DNA from: Thermoplasmata archaeon
GTDB taxonomy: Archaea; Thermoplasmatota; Thermoplasmata; Lutacidiplasmatales; UBA184
Direction: 5' to 3'
Length of the DNA stretch: 10,659 nucleotides
Assembly (NCBI GenBank): GCA_021848165.1
Contig: JAJZMW010000097.1
Span: 1-10,659, forward strand
The notes below the pieces were generated by a model. That model ran no database searches. It was not told where the DNA came from and saw nothing but the letters and a program-made list of their open reading frames with translations. A program made the translations under genes and the position numbers. Of this stretch, positions 1 to 5,889 are shown piece after piece; the first letter of the stretch is position 1; each line of letters starts with the position of its first letter.

Positions 1-873
1 GCGTGCTCGCCCCGGCGGAGCCGGTCGCCGCGCGCTGAGCGTGCGGGCCGTATCGACGCGGCGAGCGAGCGGGATCGCCCGCGCGCCCGCTTCGACCGGG
101 GTCGCTCGGAGACGCTCCAGGGCGAGGCGGGCGTAGACGGGCGACGCGTCGATCGAGAGGTAGTGGCGACCGGTCGACCGCGCGACCGCGGCGACCGTCC
201 CGGTCCCGCCGAACATGTCGAGAACGATGTTGCCCCGGTAGGTGTAGAACTTGACGAGCCGGCGGATCAGCTCCTGCGGGAACGGCGCCGGGTGCCCCCG
301 CCGGTTGCGCTCGGGGCGGATCTCCCAGAAGGCGTCCGAGAACCGCTGGAACTCCTCCGAGGTGATGTCGGCGTCGGCGGGATCCCCCGCGAGCCGGTCC
401 CCGCCCTTCGTGAAGACAAGGACGTACTCCCAGGACGGGATCACGTGGGGGTTCGCCGGGCTCTTCCAGCTCCCCCAGGCGGTGCGCCGCCCCATCGTCT
501 GCTTGTACCACAGGATCTCGGCGCGCAGCGCGAAGCCGACGGACTGCGCGTCGCGCGTCAGGTCGTGGTGGATCGGGCGGAAGTTCTTGATCGAGGTCGG
601 CGCGACGTTGAGGGCGAACCGGCCCCCGGGGACCAGGACGCGGTACAGGGCGCGCCAGACCGAGCGGAGCCACCGTCGGTAGCCCCGGTAGGAGAGGTCG
701 TCCGAGTAGCCGAGGTAGTGGATTCCGACGTTGTACGGCGGCGAGGTGACCGCGAGGTGGACGCTCTCCGCCGGGAGGAGGTCGAGGATGGCGCGCGCGT
801 CCCCGCGGACGATCCGATCGAAGACGCCGGGGGTTCCCGATCGAACGACCGCGCGCGATCGGGAGGGTACCAC
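1..873 (-). CDS. Beta-class DNA methyltransferase (N4-cytosine or N6-adenine), 3' end outside window
   Basis: S-adenosylmethionine-dependent methylation of an exocyclic amino group in DNA. The frame is open for 291 codons from a GTG at 873 down to base 1, so the C-terminus lies outside. Seen directly: catalytic motif IV TSPPYN at residues 43-48, a C-terminal-half HPAPFP element near residue 202, and the SAM-binding motif I DMFGGTGT at 219-226, followed by YLSIDASP, a motif II-like strand. The order IV before I is that of the beta class (N-4/N-6 DNA methylase family). TSPPY rather than DPPY leans towards N4-cytosine, but this is not decisive. No restriction endonuclease is visible in the window, so it may be an orphan or its partner may lie to the left. 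It starts 14 bp after the lhgO stop; no Shine-Dalgarno is evident, and GTG 873 is the first start codon in frame after that stop. Target sequence cannot be read from the protein. Confidence 0.92.
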   Translation of the reverse strand, partial: MVPSRSRAVVRSGTPGVFDRIVRGDARAILDLLPAESVHLAVTSPPYNVGIHYLGYSDDLSYRGYRRWLRSVWRALYRVLVPGGRFALNVAPTSIKNFRPIHHDLTRDAQSVGFALRAEILWYKQTMGRRTAWGSWKSPANPHVIPSWEYVLVFTKGGDRLAGDPADADITSEEFQRFSDAFWEIRPERNRRGHPAPFPQELIRRLVKFYTYRGNIVLDMFGGTGTVAAVARSTGRHYLSIDASPVYARLALERLRATPVEAGARAIPLARRVDTARTLSARRPAPPGRAR

Positions 874-887
874 GGGCGGGCCACGCC

Positions 888-2138
888 CTAGGCCGGCTTG
901 AACGTTCCGCCCTCCGTCGGCCGACGGAGCCGTCCGGGAAGCGGAAGCCGCTCGGCGATCGCCCGCGCGATCGCCATCGCGCCGGTCGCCGCGGGCGAGG
1001 GAGCGTTGAGCAGGTGGACCGCCCCGGGGGTCTCCGCCCAGACGAAGTCGTCGACGAGGTTCCCCGCGTCGTCGACGGCCTGGGCGCGGACCCCCGCCCG
1101 GGCCTCCCCGAGGTCGCGGCGCCGCAGGGCGGGGACCATCCGCGCGAGATCGGCGGCGTACGTCGACCGGTCGATCGACCGCCACCCCTCGCGCAGCGCC
1201 CGCGGCCCGAGGCGCCCGAGAAGGCGCCAGAGCGCCGGATCCGCGAGCTCCTCGGCGGCGTCCTTCCACCGGAACGAGCGGCGGCGATACCCCTCGCGGG
1301 CGAGCGCGAGGACCGCGTTCGGACCGACCCAGACCCGGCCCCGGACGTCGGGGGTGAAGTGCGGCTCCGCGAACGGGAGCGTGGGGTCCGGGACGGCGTA
1401 GACCAGCCCCCGGACGAGCGGGGTCGCCCGCGACCGGACCTCGTAGAACTCCCCCCGGAACGGGACGATCCGAACGGCCGGACGAACTCCCGACCGCCGC
1501 GCGAGCCGATCCGAACCGAGACCGGCGCACGCGACCGCGCGCCGCGCCTCCAGTTCGATCGCGCCGCTGGCCCCGATCAGATGGACCTCGTCCCCGTGCG
1601 GGACGATCCGGTCGATCGGGGTCGCGCGCCGGATCGCGTGCCCCGCCGCTTCGAGGTCGCGCGCGAAGGAACGGGCGATCTCCGCGAAGTCGACGATCGC
1701 GGCGCTCGGAACGAAGAGCGCGGCGACGCCGACGACCTCGGGCTCCCGCGCGCGGATCCCCTCCGGCCCGAGCCGGCGGACCCCCGGCACCCCGTTCGCG
1801 GCGGCCCGCCGGGCGAGCTCGTCGAGGTCGGGGAGGTCTCGCTCGGTGCGCGCGACGATCAACTTGCCGAGCGCTTCGGTCGCGAGCCCCCTCGACCGGA
1901 CGTAGGCGAGCAGCTCGGCCCGTCCGGAGAGGGTGAACCGGGCTTTGCGGGAGCCGGGCCGATAGGAGACGCCCGAGTGGACGACGCCGCTGTTGCGGCC
2001 GGACTGATGGGCCGCGAGCTCCCGCTCCTTCTCGACGAGGACGATCCGGGCGTCGGGATATTCCTCCGCGTAGCGACGCGCGGTCGCGAGCCCGACGATC
2101 CCGCCGCCGACCACGGCGAGGTCGAACCGCTCGGCCAC
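888..2138 (-). CDS. lhgO: L-2-hydroxyglutarate oxidase family FAD-dependent oxidoreductase
   Basis: Member of the DAO/LhgO flavoprotein family, which oxidises L-2-hydroxyglutarate to 2-oxoglutarate and passes electrons to oxygen or the quinone pool. The 416-residue length is normal for the family. Seen directly: N-terminal Rossmann FAD-binding motif GGGIVG at 11-16, an acidic residue ending the second strand (VEKE, 35-38), the family signature HQSGRNSGVVHSGVSY at 44-59, PFRGEFYE at 226-233, VGPNAVLA at 271-278, and the C-terminal GVRAQA (349-354) and NAPSPAAT (378-385). These blocks match E. coli LhgO (YgaF) as I remember it. GTG at 2138 places the FAD motif in the usual place. It shares a 98-bp divergent promoter region with the transhydrogenase operon. 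Substrate is inferred from family; other 2-hydroxyacids remain possible. Confidence 0.88.
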   Translation of the reverse strand: MAERFDLAVVGGGIVGLATARRYAEEYPDARIVLVEKERELAAHQSGRNSGVVHSGVSYRPGSRKARFTLSGRAELLAYVRSRGLATEALGKLIVARTERDLPDLDELARRAAANGVPGVRRLGPEGIRAREPEVVGVAALFVPSAAIVDFAEIARSFARDLEAAGHAIRRATPIDRIVPHGDEVHLIGASGAIELEARRAVACAGLGSDRLARRSGVRPAVRIVPFRGEFYEVRSRATPLVRGLVYAVPDPTLPFAEPHFTPDVRGRVWVGPNAVLALAREGYRRRSFRWKDAAEELADPALWRLLGRLGPRALREGWRSIDRSTYAADLARMVPALRRRDLGEARAGVRAQAVDDAGNLVDDFVWAETPGAVHLLNAPSPAATGAMAIARAIAERLPLPGRLRRPTEGGTFKPA

Positions 2139-2157
2139 GGTCGCGGAAGGGGCGCGC

Positions 2158-2166
2158 GGGATAAGG
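2158..2166 (-). promoter_or_regulatory. Candidate TATA element for lhgO (leaderless)
   Basis: On the minus strand this reads CCTTATCCC, an A/T-rich island in very GC-rich sequence, centred about 24 nt upstream of the lhgO GTG. Archaeal TATA boxes sit about 25-27 nt before the transcription start, so the transcript would begin at or within a few bases of the start codon. No Shine-Dalgarno is seen before the GTG, which agrees with leaderless translation. Confidence 0.45.
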
Positions 2167-2200
2167 CCGGCCGGGCGGGTCAGCCGCGGCCCACGCCAAG

Positions 2201-2209
2201 GGTATAATC
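2201..2209 (+). promoter_or_regulatory. Candidate TATA element for the pnt operon
   Basis: GGTATAATC is centred about 31 nt upstream of the pntAA ATG at 2237. With the usual archaeal spacing the transcript would start near 2232, leaving a leader of only about five bases. No Shine-Dalgarno precedes this ATG, whereas the two downstream genes have strong ones, which supports a near-leaderless first cistron. Confidence 0.5.
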
Positions 2210-2236
2210 TCGGCCGGTACGCGGCTAATCGACCCG

Positions 2237-3376
2237 ATGGCCGTTGCGATTGGAGTTCCGAAAGAGACCGCCCCGGGGGAACGCCGCGTGGCGCTCGTCC
2301 CCGAGGTCGTCGCTCGCCTGGTCAAGGCCGGGATGACGGTCGCGATCGAGTCCGGCGCCGGCGAGGCGGCCGGATACCCCGATGCGGAGTACGAAAAGTC
2401 CGGCGCGACCGTCGGGCGCGATCTCGCCGCGGTCTACGGGGCCCCGATCGTGGTGAAGGTCCAGGCTCCCTCCCCCGCCGAGGCCGCGCGGATCGCCCGG
2501 GGCGCCATCGTCGTCGCCCAGATGAACGCGAGCCGGAACCTCGCCAGCGTCCGCGCCCTCGCGCGCCAAGGGGCGACCGCGTTCGCCCTCGAGCTCCTCC
2601 CCCGGATCACGCGCGCGCAGAGCATGGACGTCCTGAGCTCGCAGGCGACCGTCGCGGGATATCGCGCCGCCCTCATCGGGGCGGAGCTCACGCCGAAGTT
2701 CCTCCCGATGCTCACCACCGCCGCGGGGACGATCCGGCCCGCCAAGGTCCTCGTGATCGGCGCCGGGGTCGCGGGGCTCATGGCGATCGCGACGAGCCGC
2801 CGGTTGGGGGCGATCGTCGAGGCGTACGACGTGCGCCGGGCCGCGGGCGAACAGGTCCGCAGCCTGGGGGCGAAGTTCCTCGAGCTCGCGATCAACGCGG
2901 AGGGCCAGGGCGGCTACGCGCGCGAGCTCACCGCGGAGGAGAAGGTAGAGGAGGCGGCGATGGTCGACACGGCCGTCGCCCAAGCCGACATCGTCATCAC
3001 GACGGCGGCGATCCCCGGCCGCAAAGCCCCGGTCCTCGTCCGGGCTCCGACGGTCGAGAAGATGCGCCCCGGCTCGGTCATCGTCGATCTCGCCGCCGAG
3101 ACCGGCGGCAACTGCGAGCTCACGAAGCCCGGCGAGCGGATCGAGCACCGCGGGGTGACGATCGCCGGCCCGCTCAACCTCCCCAGCGACCTCGCCTACC
3201 ACGCCAGCCAGATGTTCGCGAAGAACCTGCAGGCGTTCCTCGGGCTTCTCGTGACGAAGGAGGGGGCCCTCGTCGCCGACTTCTCCGACGAGATCCTCGT
3301 GGCGAGCCGCCTCGTGTCCGCCGGGGAAGTGACGCACGCCCCGACGCGGGAGCTGCTCGCGAAGGAGGCGCCATGA
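2237..3376 (+). CDS. pntAA: NAD(P) transhydrogenase subunit alpha, part 1 (soluble NAD(H)-binding domain I)
   Basis: Domain I of the proton-translocating transhydrogenase, which exchanges hydride between NAD(H) bound here and NADP(H) bound by PntB, coupled to proton movement. 379 residues, the usual size for the separate alpha-1 protein of three-gene systems. Seen directly: alanine dehydrogenase/PNT-type N-terminus (VPKE at 7-10, ERRVAL at 15-20), RAQSMDVLSSQA at 126-137, the Rossmann glycine motif GAGVAG at 175-180, YDVR at 197-200 near the adenosine ribose, ITTAAIPG at 254-261, and AAETGGNCE at 286-294. ATG 2237 gives the normal N-terminus. Its stop overlaps the pntAB start as ATGA. It could be confused with alanine dehydrogenase, but the two following membrane subunits settle the identity. 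Confidence 0.97.
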   Translation: MAVAIGVPKETAPGERRVALVPEVVARLVKAGMTVAIESGAGEAAGYPDAEYEKSGATVGRDLAAVYGAPIVVKVQAPSPAEAARIARGAIVVAQMNASRNLASVRALARQGATAFALELLPRITRAQSMDVLSSQATVAGYRAALIGAELTPKFLPMLTTAAGTIRPAKVLVIGAGVAGLMAIATSRRLGAIVEAYDVRRAAGEQVRSLGAKFLELAINAEGQGGYARELTAEEKVEEAAMVDTAVAQADIVITTAAIPGRKAPVLVRAPTVEKMRPGSVIVDLAAETGGNCELTKPGERIEHRGVTIAGPLNLPSDLAYHASQMFAKNLQAFLGLLVTKEGALVADFSDEILVASRLVSAGEVTHAPTRELLAKEAP

Positions 3377-3684
3377 GCGCCGACGTCTGGACGGCGCTCC
3401 TGATCGCGATCCTCGCCGCGTTCGTCGGCTACGAGGTCATCAGCCGCGTCCCGGTCCTGCTCCACACCCCGTTGATGTCGGGGTCGAACTTCATTCACGG
3501 GATCGTCCTCGTCGGCGCGATCGTCGCGCTCGGCCTATCGACGACCCTCCTCGAGCAGATCATCGGGTTTGTCGCCGTCGTCATGGGCGCGATGAACGTG
3601 ACGGGCGGCTACGTCGTGACGGAGCGGATCCTCACGATGTTCGACCGCTCCAAGCGCCCGAAGTCGGGAGGCGGAACGCCGTGA
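3373..3684 (+). CDS. pntAB: NAD(P) transhydrogenase subunit alpha, part 2 (membrane)
   Basis: Small membrane subunit of the three-subunit transhydrogenase, contributing part of the proton channel domain II. 103 residues, with hydrophobic segments at about 6-25, 42-58 and 63-90. The conserved stretch LLHTPLMSGSNFIHG, around residues 30-44, is diagnostic of the family and confirms the reading frame. The start codon overlaps the pntAA stop (ATGA), and AAGGAGG at 3362-3368 lies four bases upstream as a strong, tightly spaced ribosome-binding site. The stop overlaps the next gene's GTG. Together these mark a single transcript with coupled translation. Confidence 0.96.
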   Translation: MSADVWTALLIAILAAFVGYEVISRVPVLLHTPLMSGSNFIHGIVLVGAIVALGLSTTLLEQIIGFVAVVMGAMNVTGGYVVTERILTMFDRSKRPKSGGGTP

Positions 3685-5078
3685 TCGACTTCTCGATCCT
3701 CATCGACGCGGTCTACCTGGTCGCGGTGATCTTCTTCATCCTCGGCCTGCGGGCGATGAGCTCGCCCGAGACGGCGCGACGGGGGATCGTGCAGGCCGGC
3801 GGGGCGATGCTCGCCGCCGTCGTCGTCACCTTCCTCACGCCCGGGCTCGCCCCCTCGAACTTCGCGTGGATCGCCGCGGGCGTCTTCGTCGGGGGCGGCG
3901 CCGGCTACGTCTGGGCGAAGAAGGTCCAGATGACGGCGATGCCGCAGATGGTCGCCGTGTTCAACGGGATGGGCGGCGGGGCGGCCGGCGCGATCGCCGC
4001 GATCGAGCTCCTGAGCTCGATGTCGGACCCGGCGAGCACGGGGCTCAGCCTGGCCGGCGCCGTGATCGGATCGGTCTCGATCGCCGGGAGCGTCATCGCC
4101 TTCCTGAAGCTGCAAGGCTGGATGCGCCAGCGCCCGCTGACGTTCCCGGGGCAGCTCGGCGTGAACCTCGCCGTCCTCGCCCTGGGCGTCGCCTTCGGGG
4201 TCTACGCGGCCGTTTCGCAGAACGCCTTCTTCCTCGGACCGTTCTTCCTCTTCACGATCCTCTACGGCATCCTGCTCGCGCTGCCGATCGGCGGGGCCGA
4301 CATGCCGGTCGTCATCTCCCTCTTCAACGCGCTGACGGGGATCGCCGTCGCCCTCGATGGGTTCGCCCTCGTCAACGGTCCGCTCGGCGACGCCGGCTAC
4401 GCGATGGTCGTCGCGGGAACCCTCGTCGGCGCCGCCGGGAGCCTTCTGACGATCCTCATGGCCCGCGCGATGAACCGCTCGCTCACCAACGTCCTCTTCA
4501 GCGCCTTCGGCGCGAAGGAGGAGGAGGGGGCGAGCGTGCAAGGGTCGTTGAAACCGATCCAGCCGGACGACGCCGCCGTCATGATGGCCTACGCCGGCTC
4601 GGTGATCATCGCCCCCGGCTACGGGATGGCGGTCGCGCAGGCGCAGGGGAAGGTGAAGGAGCTCGCCGACCTCCTCGAGCAGCGGGGCGTCGACGTACGG
4701 TTCGCGATCCACCCGGTCGCCGGCCGGATGCCCGGCCACATGAACGTCCTCCTCGCCGAGGCCGGGGTGAACTACGACAAGCTCTTCGACCGCGACGAGA
4801 TCAACGGGCAGTTCCCCCAGACCGACGTGGTCCTCGTCATCGGAGCGAACGACGTCGTCAACCCGGCCGCCCACCGGGCCGGATCGCCGCTGCAGGGGAT
4901 GCCGATCCTCGACGTCGATCAGGCGAAGGACGTCCTCGTGATCAAGCGCGGGCAGGGCAAGGGATTCGCGGGGATCGAGAACGATCTCTTCTACAAGGAG
5001 AACTGCCACATGATCTACGGCGACGCCCGCGACGTCGTCACCAAGCTCGTCGCCGCGCTGAAGAGATCCTCGTCGTAA
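3681..5078 (+). CDS. pntB: NAD(P) transhydrogenase subunit beta
   Basis: Beta subunit: membrane domain II plus the soluble NADP(H)-binding domain III. 465 residues, normal length. Several hydrophobic helices span roughly residues 3-265, with the conserved loop MTAMPQMVAVFNGMGGGAAG at 84-103 and PIGGADMPVVIS at 202-213. Domain III carries PGYGMAVAQAQ at 312-322, HPVAGRMPGHMNVLLAEA at 344-361, GANDVVNPAA at 388-397 and KRGQGKGFAGIEN at 422-434; these are the NADP-binding signatures of the family. The GTG start overlaps the pntAB stop (GTGA), with GGGAGG at 3666-3671 nine bases upstream. Such enzymes normally use the proton gradient to make NADPH from NADH. Operon structure and complete domains indicate a functional enzyme. 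Confidence 0.97.
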   Translation: MIDFSILIDAVYLVAVIFFILGLRAMSSPETARRGIVQAGGAMLAAVVVTFLTPGLAPSNFAWIAAGVFVGGGAGYVWAKKVQMTAMPQMVAVFNGMGGGAAGAIAAIELLSSMSDPASTGLSLAGAVIGSVSIAGSVIAFLKLQGWMRQRPLTFPGQLGVNLAVLALGVAFGVYAAVSQNAFFLGPFFLFTILYGILLALPIGGADMPVVISLFNALTGIAVALDGFALVNGPLGDAGYAMVVAGTLVGAAGSLLTILMARAMNRSLTNVLFSAFGAKEEEGASVQGSLKPIQPDDAAVMMAYAGSVIIAPGYGMAVAQAQGKVKELADLLEQRGVDVRFAIHPVAGRMPGHMNVLLAEAGVNYDKLFDRDEINGQFPQTDVVLVIGANDVVNPAAHRAGSPLQGMPILDVDQAKDVLVIKRGQGKGFAGIENDLFYKENCHMIYGDARDVVTKLVAALKRSSS

Positions 5079-5099
5079 TCGGGCGGCGGGCCGTGCGCG

Positions 5100-5131
5100 G
5101 CTCGGGGGGGACCCCTCCCGGGCCCCCGAGC
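5100..5131 (+). terminator. Inverted repeat after pntB, possible transcript-end hairpin
   Basis: A perfect 9-bp stem (GCTCGGGGG at 5100-5108 with CCCCCGAGC at 5123-5131) encloses a 14-base loop, 22 bp after the pntB stop. There is no U-run after it, so it is not a classic intrinsic terminator. It may protect the 3' end of the pnt transcript. It abuts the promoter of the following gene. Confidence 0.35.
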
Positions 5132-5132
5132 A

Positions 5133-5140
5133 ACCCTTAT
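5133..5140 (+). promoter_or_regulatory. Candidate TATA element for the OB-fold gene (leaderless)
   Basis: ACCCTTAT is the only A/T-enriched stretch in the 86-bp gap and its TTAT lies about 27 nt before the GTG start at 5165. The spacing predicts transcription beginning at the start codon. No Shine-Dalgarno is present. Confidence 0.4.
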
Positions 5141-5164
5141 CGGCCGACCGGGGCTCGACGGGTC

Positions 5165-5509
5165 GTGTCGACCAGCGAGCCGCCGAAGACGTTCATCTCC
5201 GACCTCCGCCCGTCCCGCTCCGCCACGATCGAGGCGACGGTCGTCCAGCTCGAGGCGCCCCGCGAGGTTCCGAGCCGGGACGGCAGCATGATCCAGCTCC
5301 GCAACGGCCGGCTGAAGGACGGCACCGGCGAGATCGCGCTCGTCCTGTGGGGCGCCGAGGTCGATCGCGTCGCGCAGGGCGACCACATCCGGATCGTCGA
5401 CGGCTGGGTCAAGGACTACCAAGGACGCCCCCAGATCTCGCTCGGCCGGACCGGCAAGCTCGAGAAGATGGAGGCGGCCCCGGCGGGCCGCCCCCCGTCG
5501 AGCCCATGA
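5165..5509 (+). CDS. Single OB-fold ssDNA-binding protein, SOSS-B/RPA-like
   Basis: A 114-residue protein made of one OB fold, resembling the SOSS-B (hSSB1) / short archaeal RPA type that binds single-stranded DNA or RNA in replication and repair. Seen directly: TFISDLRPS at 9-17 matches the strand and turn that open these proteins; QLRNGRLKDGTGEIALVLWG at 44-63 is the central strand-turn-strand with the family's aspartate-glycine-threonine-glycine turn; GDHIRIVDGWVKDYQGRPQI at 72-91 forms the last strands. The tail after residue 103 is short and rich in Pro, Ala and Ser, like the flexible tails of single-strand binding proteins. The frame is open far upstream inside pntB, but the GTG at 5165 is the only start with TATA spacing and gives the normal family N-terminus. 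Its stop overlaps the start of a cysteine-rich gene (ATGA). Confidence 0.85.
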   Translation: MSTSEPPKTFISDLRPSRSATIEATVVQLEAPREVPSRDGSMIQLRNGRLKDGTGEIALVLWGAEVDRVAQGDHIRIVDGWVKDYQGRPQISLGRTGKLEKMEAAPAGRPPSSP

Positions 5510-5670
5510 GCGAGGGGGGGGCTCGCCCCTCCGCCGGCGGGACGCGTCCGAGGTTCGCGTGCGCCTGCTGCGACTGCCCCGAGGGCTGTTGTCACTGTTG
5601 CGCCTGCTGCTCGATCGACGCGGCGTGCTGCACGACCTGCCCTCCGGGGCAACCGCGCGCGTCGGCGTGA
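5506..5670 (+). CDS. Cysteine-saturated microprotein, 54 residues, metallothionein-like composition
   Basis: I do not recognise this protein. It begins with an ATG that overlaps the OB-fold gene stop as ATGA and ends with TGA at 5668-5670. The first 18 residues are Gly/Arg/Pro/Ser-rich and lack cysteine. Residues 19-45 then hold 13 cysteines, arranged as CACCDC (19-24), CCHCCACC (28-35), CC (41-42) and C45, with one histidine at 30 and aspartates at 23 and 38. Clusters of CC and CxC are typical of metallothioneins and other metal-thiolate proteins, so zinc, copper or Fe-S binding is plausible by composition only. No signal peptide or membrane segment is seen. There is no clear Shine-Dalgarno, so expression probably depends on coupling to the upstream gene. 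An eight-G run at 5514-5521 makes the frame sensitive to a sequencing error. The ORF could be spurious, but chance clustering of so many Cys codons after a coupled start is unlikely. Confidence 0.6.
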   Translation: MSEGGARPSAGGTRPRFACACCDCPEGCCHCCACCSIDAACCTTCPPGQPRASA

Positions 5671-5675
5671 GTCGC

Positions 5676-5696
5676 GGCTCCCGAAGCCCGGGAGCC
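5676..5696 (+). terminator. Perfect hairpin between the cysteine-rich gene and tRNA-Val
   Basis: GGCTCCCG (5676-5683) pairs perfectly with CGGGAGCC (5689-5696) around a five-base loop, five bases after the microprotein stop. A C-rich tract follows on the plus strand instead of U residues. It lies between convergent genes and could end or stabilise either transcript; the tRNA 3' end is 17 bases further on. Confidence 0.4.
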
Positions 5697-5712
5697 CCCC
5701 TCCCCCCCGGGA

Positions 5713-5785
5713 TGGGCGCGGCCAGATTCGAACTGGCGACCTTCACCGTGTCAGGGTGACGTCATAACCACTAGACTACGCGCCC
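5713..5785 (-). tRNA. tRNA-Val (anticodon GAC)
   Basis: A full 73-nt cloverleaf on the minus strand. Acceptor GGGCGCG pairs with CGCGCCC followed by discriminator A; the D arm starts GTCT with loop AGTGGTTA; the anticodon stem TCACC/GGTGA holds loop CTGACAC with anticodon GAC; the T arm is GCCAG-TTCGAAT-CTGGC. GAC reads the valine codons GUC/GUU. The CCA end is not encoded (TCC follows), so it is added after transcription. No intron is present. Confidence 0.96.
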
Positions 5786-5800
5786 AAACGGTGCGGCCCA

Positions 5801-5827
5801 CCGACGCCGGGCAGATATGCCTGTCGG
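5801..5827 (-). promoter_or_regulatory. tRNA-Val promoter (TATA-like) inside an inverted repeat
   Basis: On the minus strand GGCATATCTGC (5821-5811) is an A/T-rich element centred about 31 nt before the tRNA 5' end, fitting a TATA box with a few leader bases. The same bases form an imperfect hairpin: CCGAC (5801-5805) pairs with GTCGG (5823-5827) and GGCA with TGCC around GATA. As this lies 63 bp beyond the ATPase stop, it may also serve as that gene's 3' hairpin. Confidence 0.45.
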
Positions 5828-5889
5828 CGAGCGAGACGCTCTCGTCCGGCGAACGCGGTTCGGGGCCCCCCGTCGTGCCGGAGGCGGCC

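Noticed and set aside
1..2138. Frequent GATC and CGATCG sites
   Set aside because: They recur throughout all genes and are explained by favoured codon pairs such as GCG-ATC and GTC-GAT in a GC-rich genome; no clustered or oriented array is seen.
3609..5009. Long minus-strand ORF opposite pntB
   Set aside because: Its translation is Asp/Arg/Glu/Val-rich low-complexity sequence typical of the antisense shadow of a GC-rich gene, and the pntB frame is beyond doubt.
5697..5710. C-rich tract beside the tRNA as a quadruplex or i-motif element
   Set aside because: It is a single run interrupted once, without the four separated G-tracts needed for a standard quadruplex.
5559..5759. Leucine/arginine-rich ORF overlapping the cysteine-rich gene and the tRNA
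   Set aside because: It is the +1-frame reading of the cysteine-rich ORF (TGC clusters become Leu codons when shifted) and runs through the tRNA gene.
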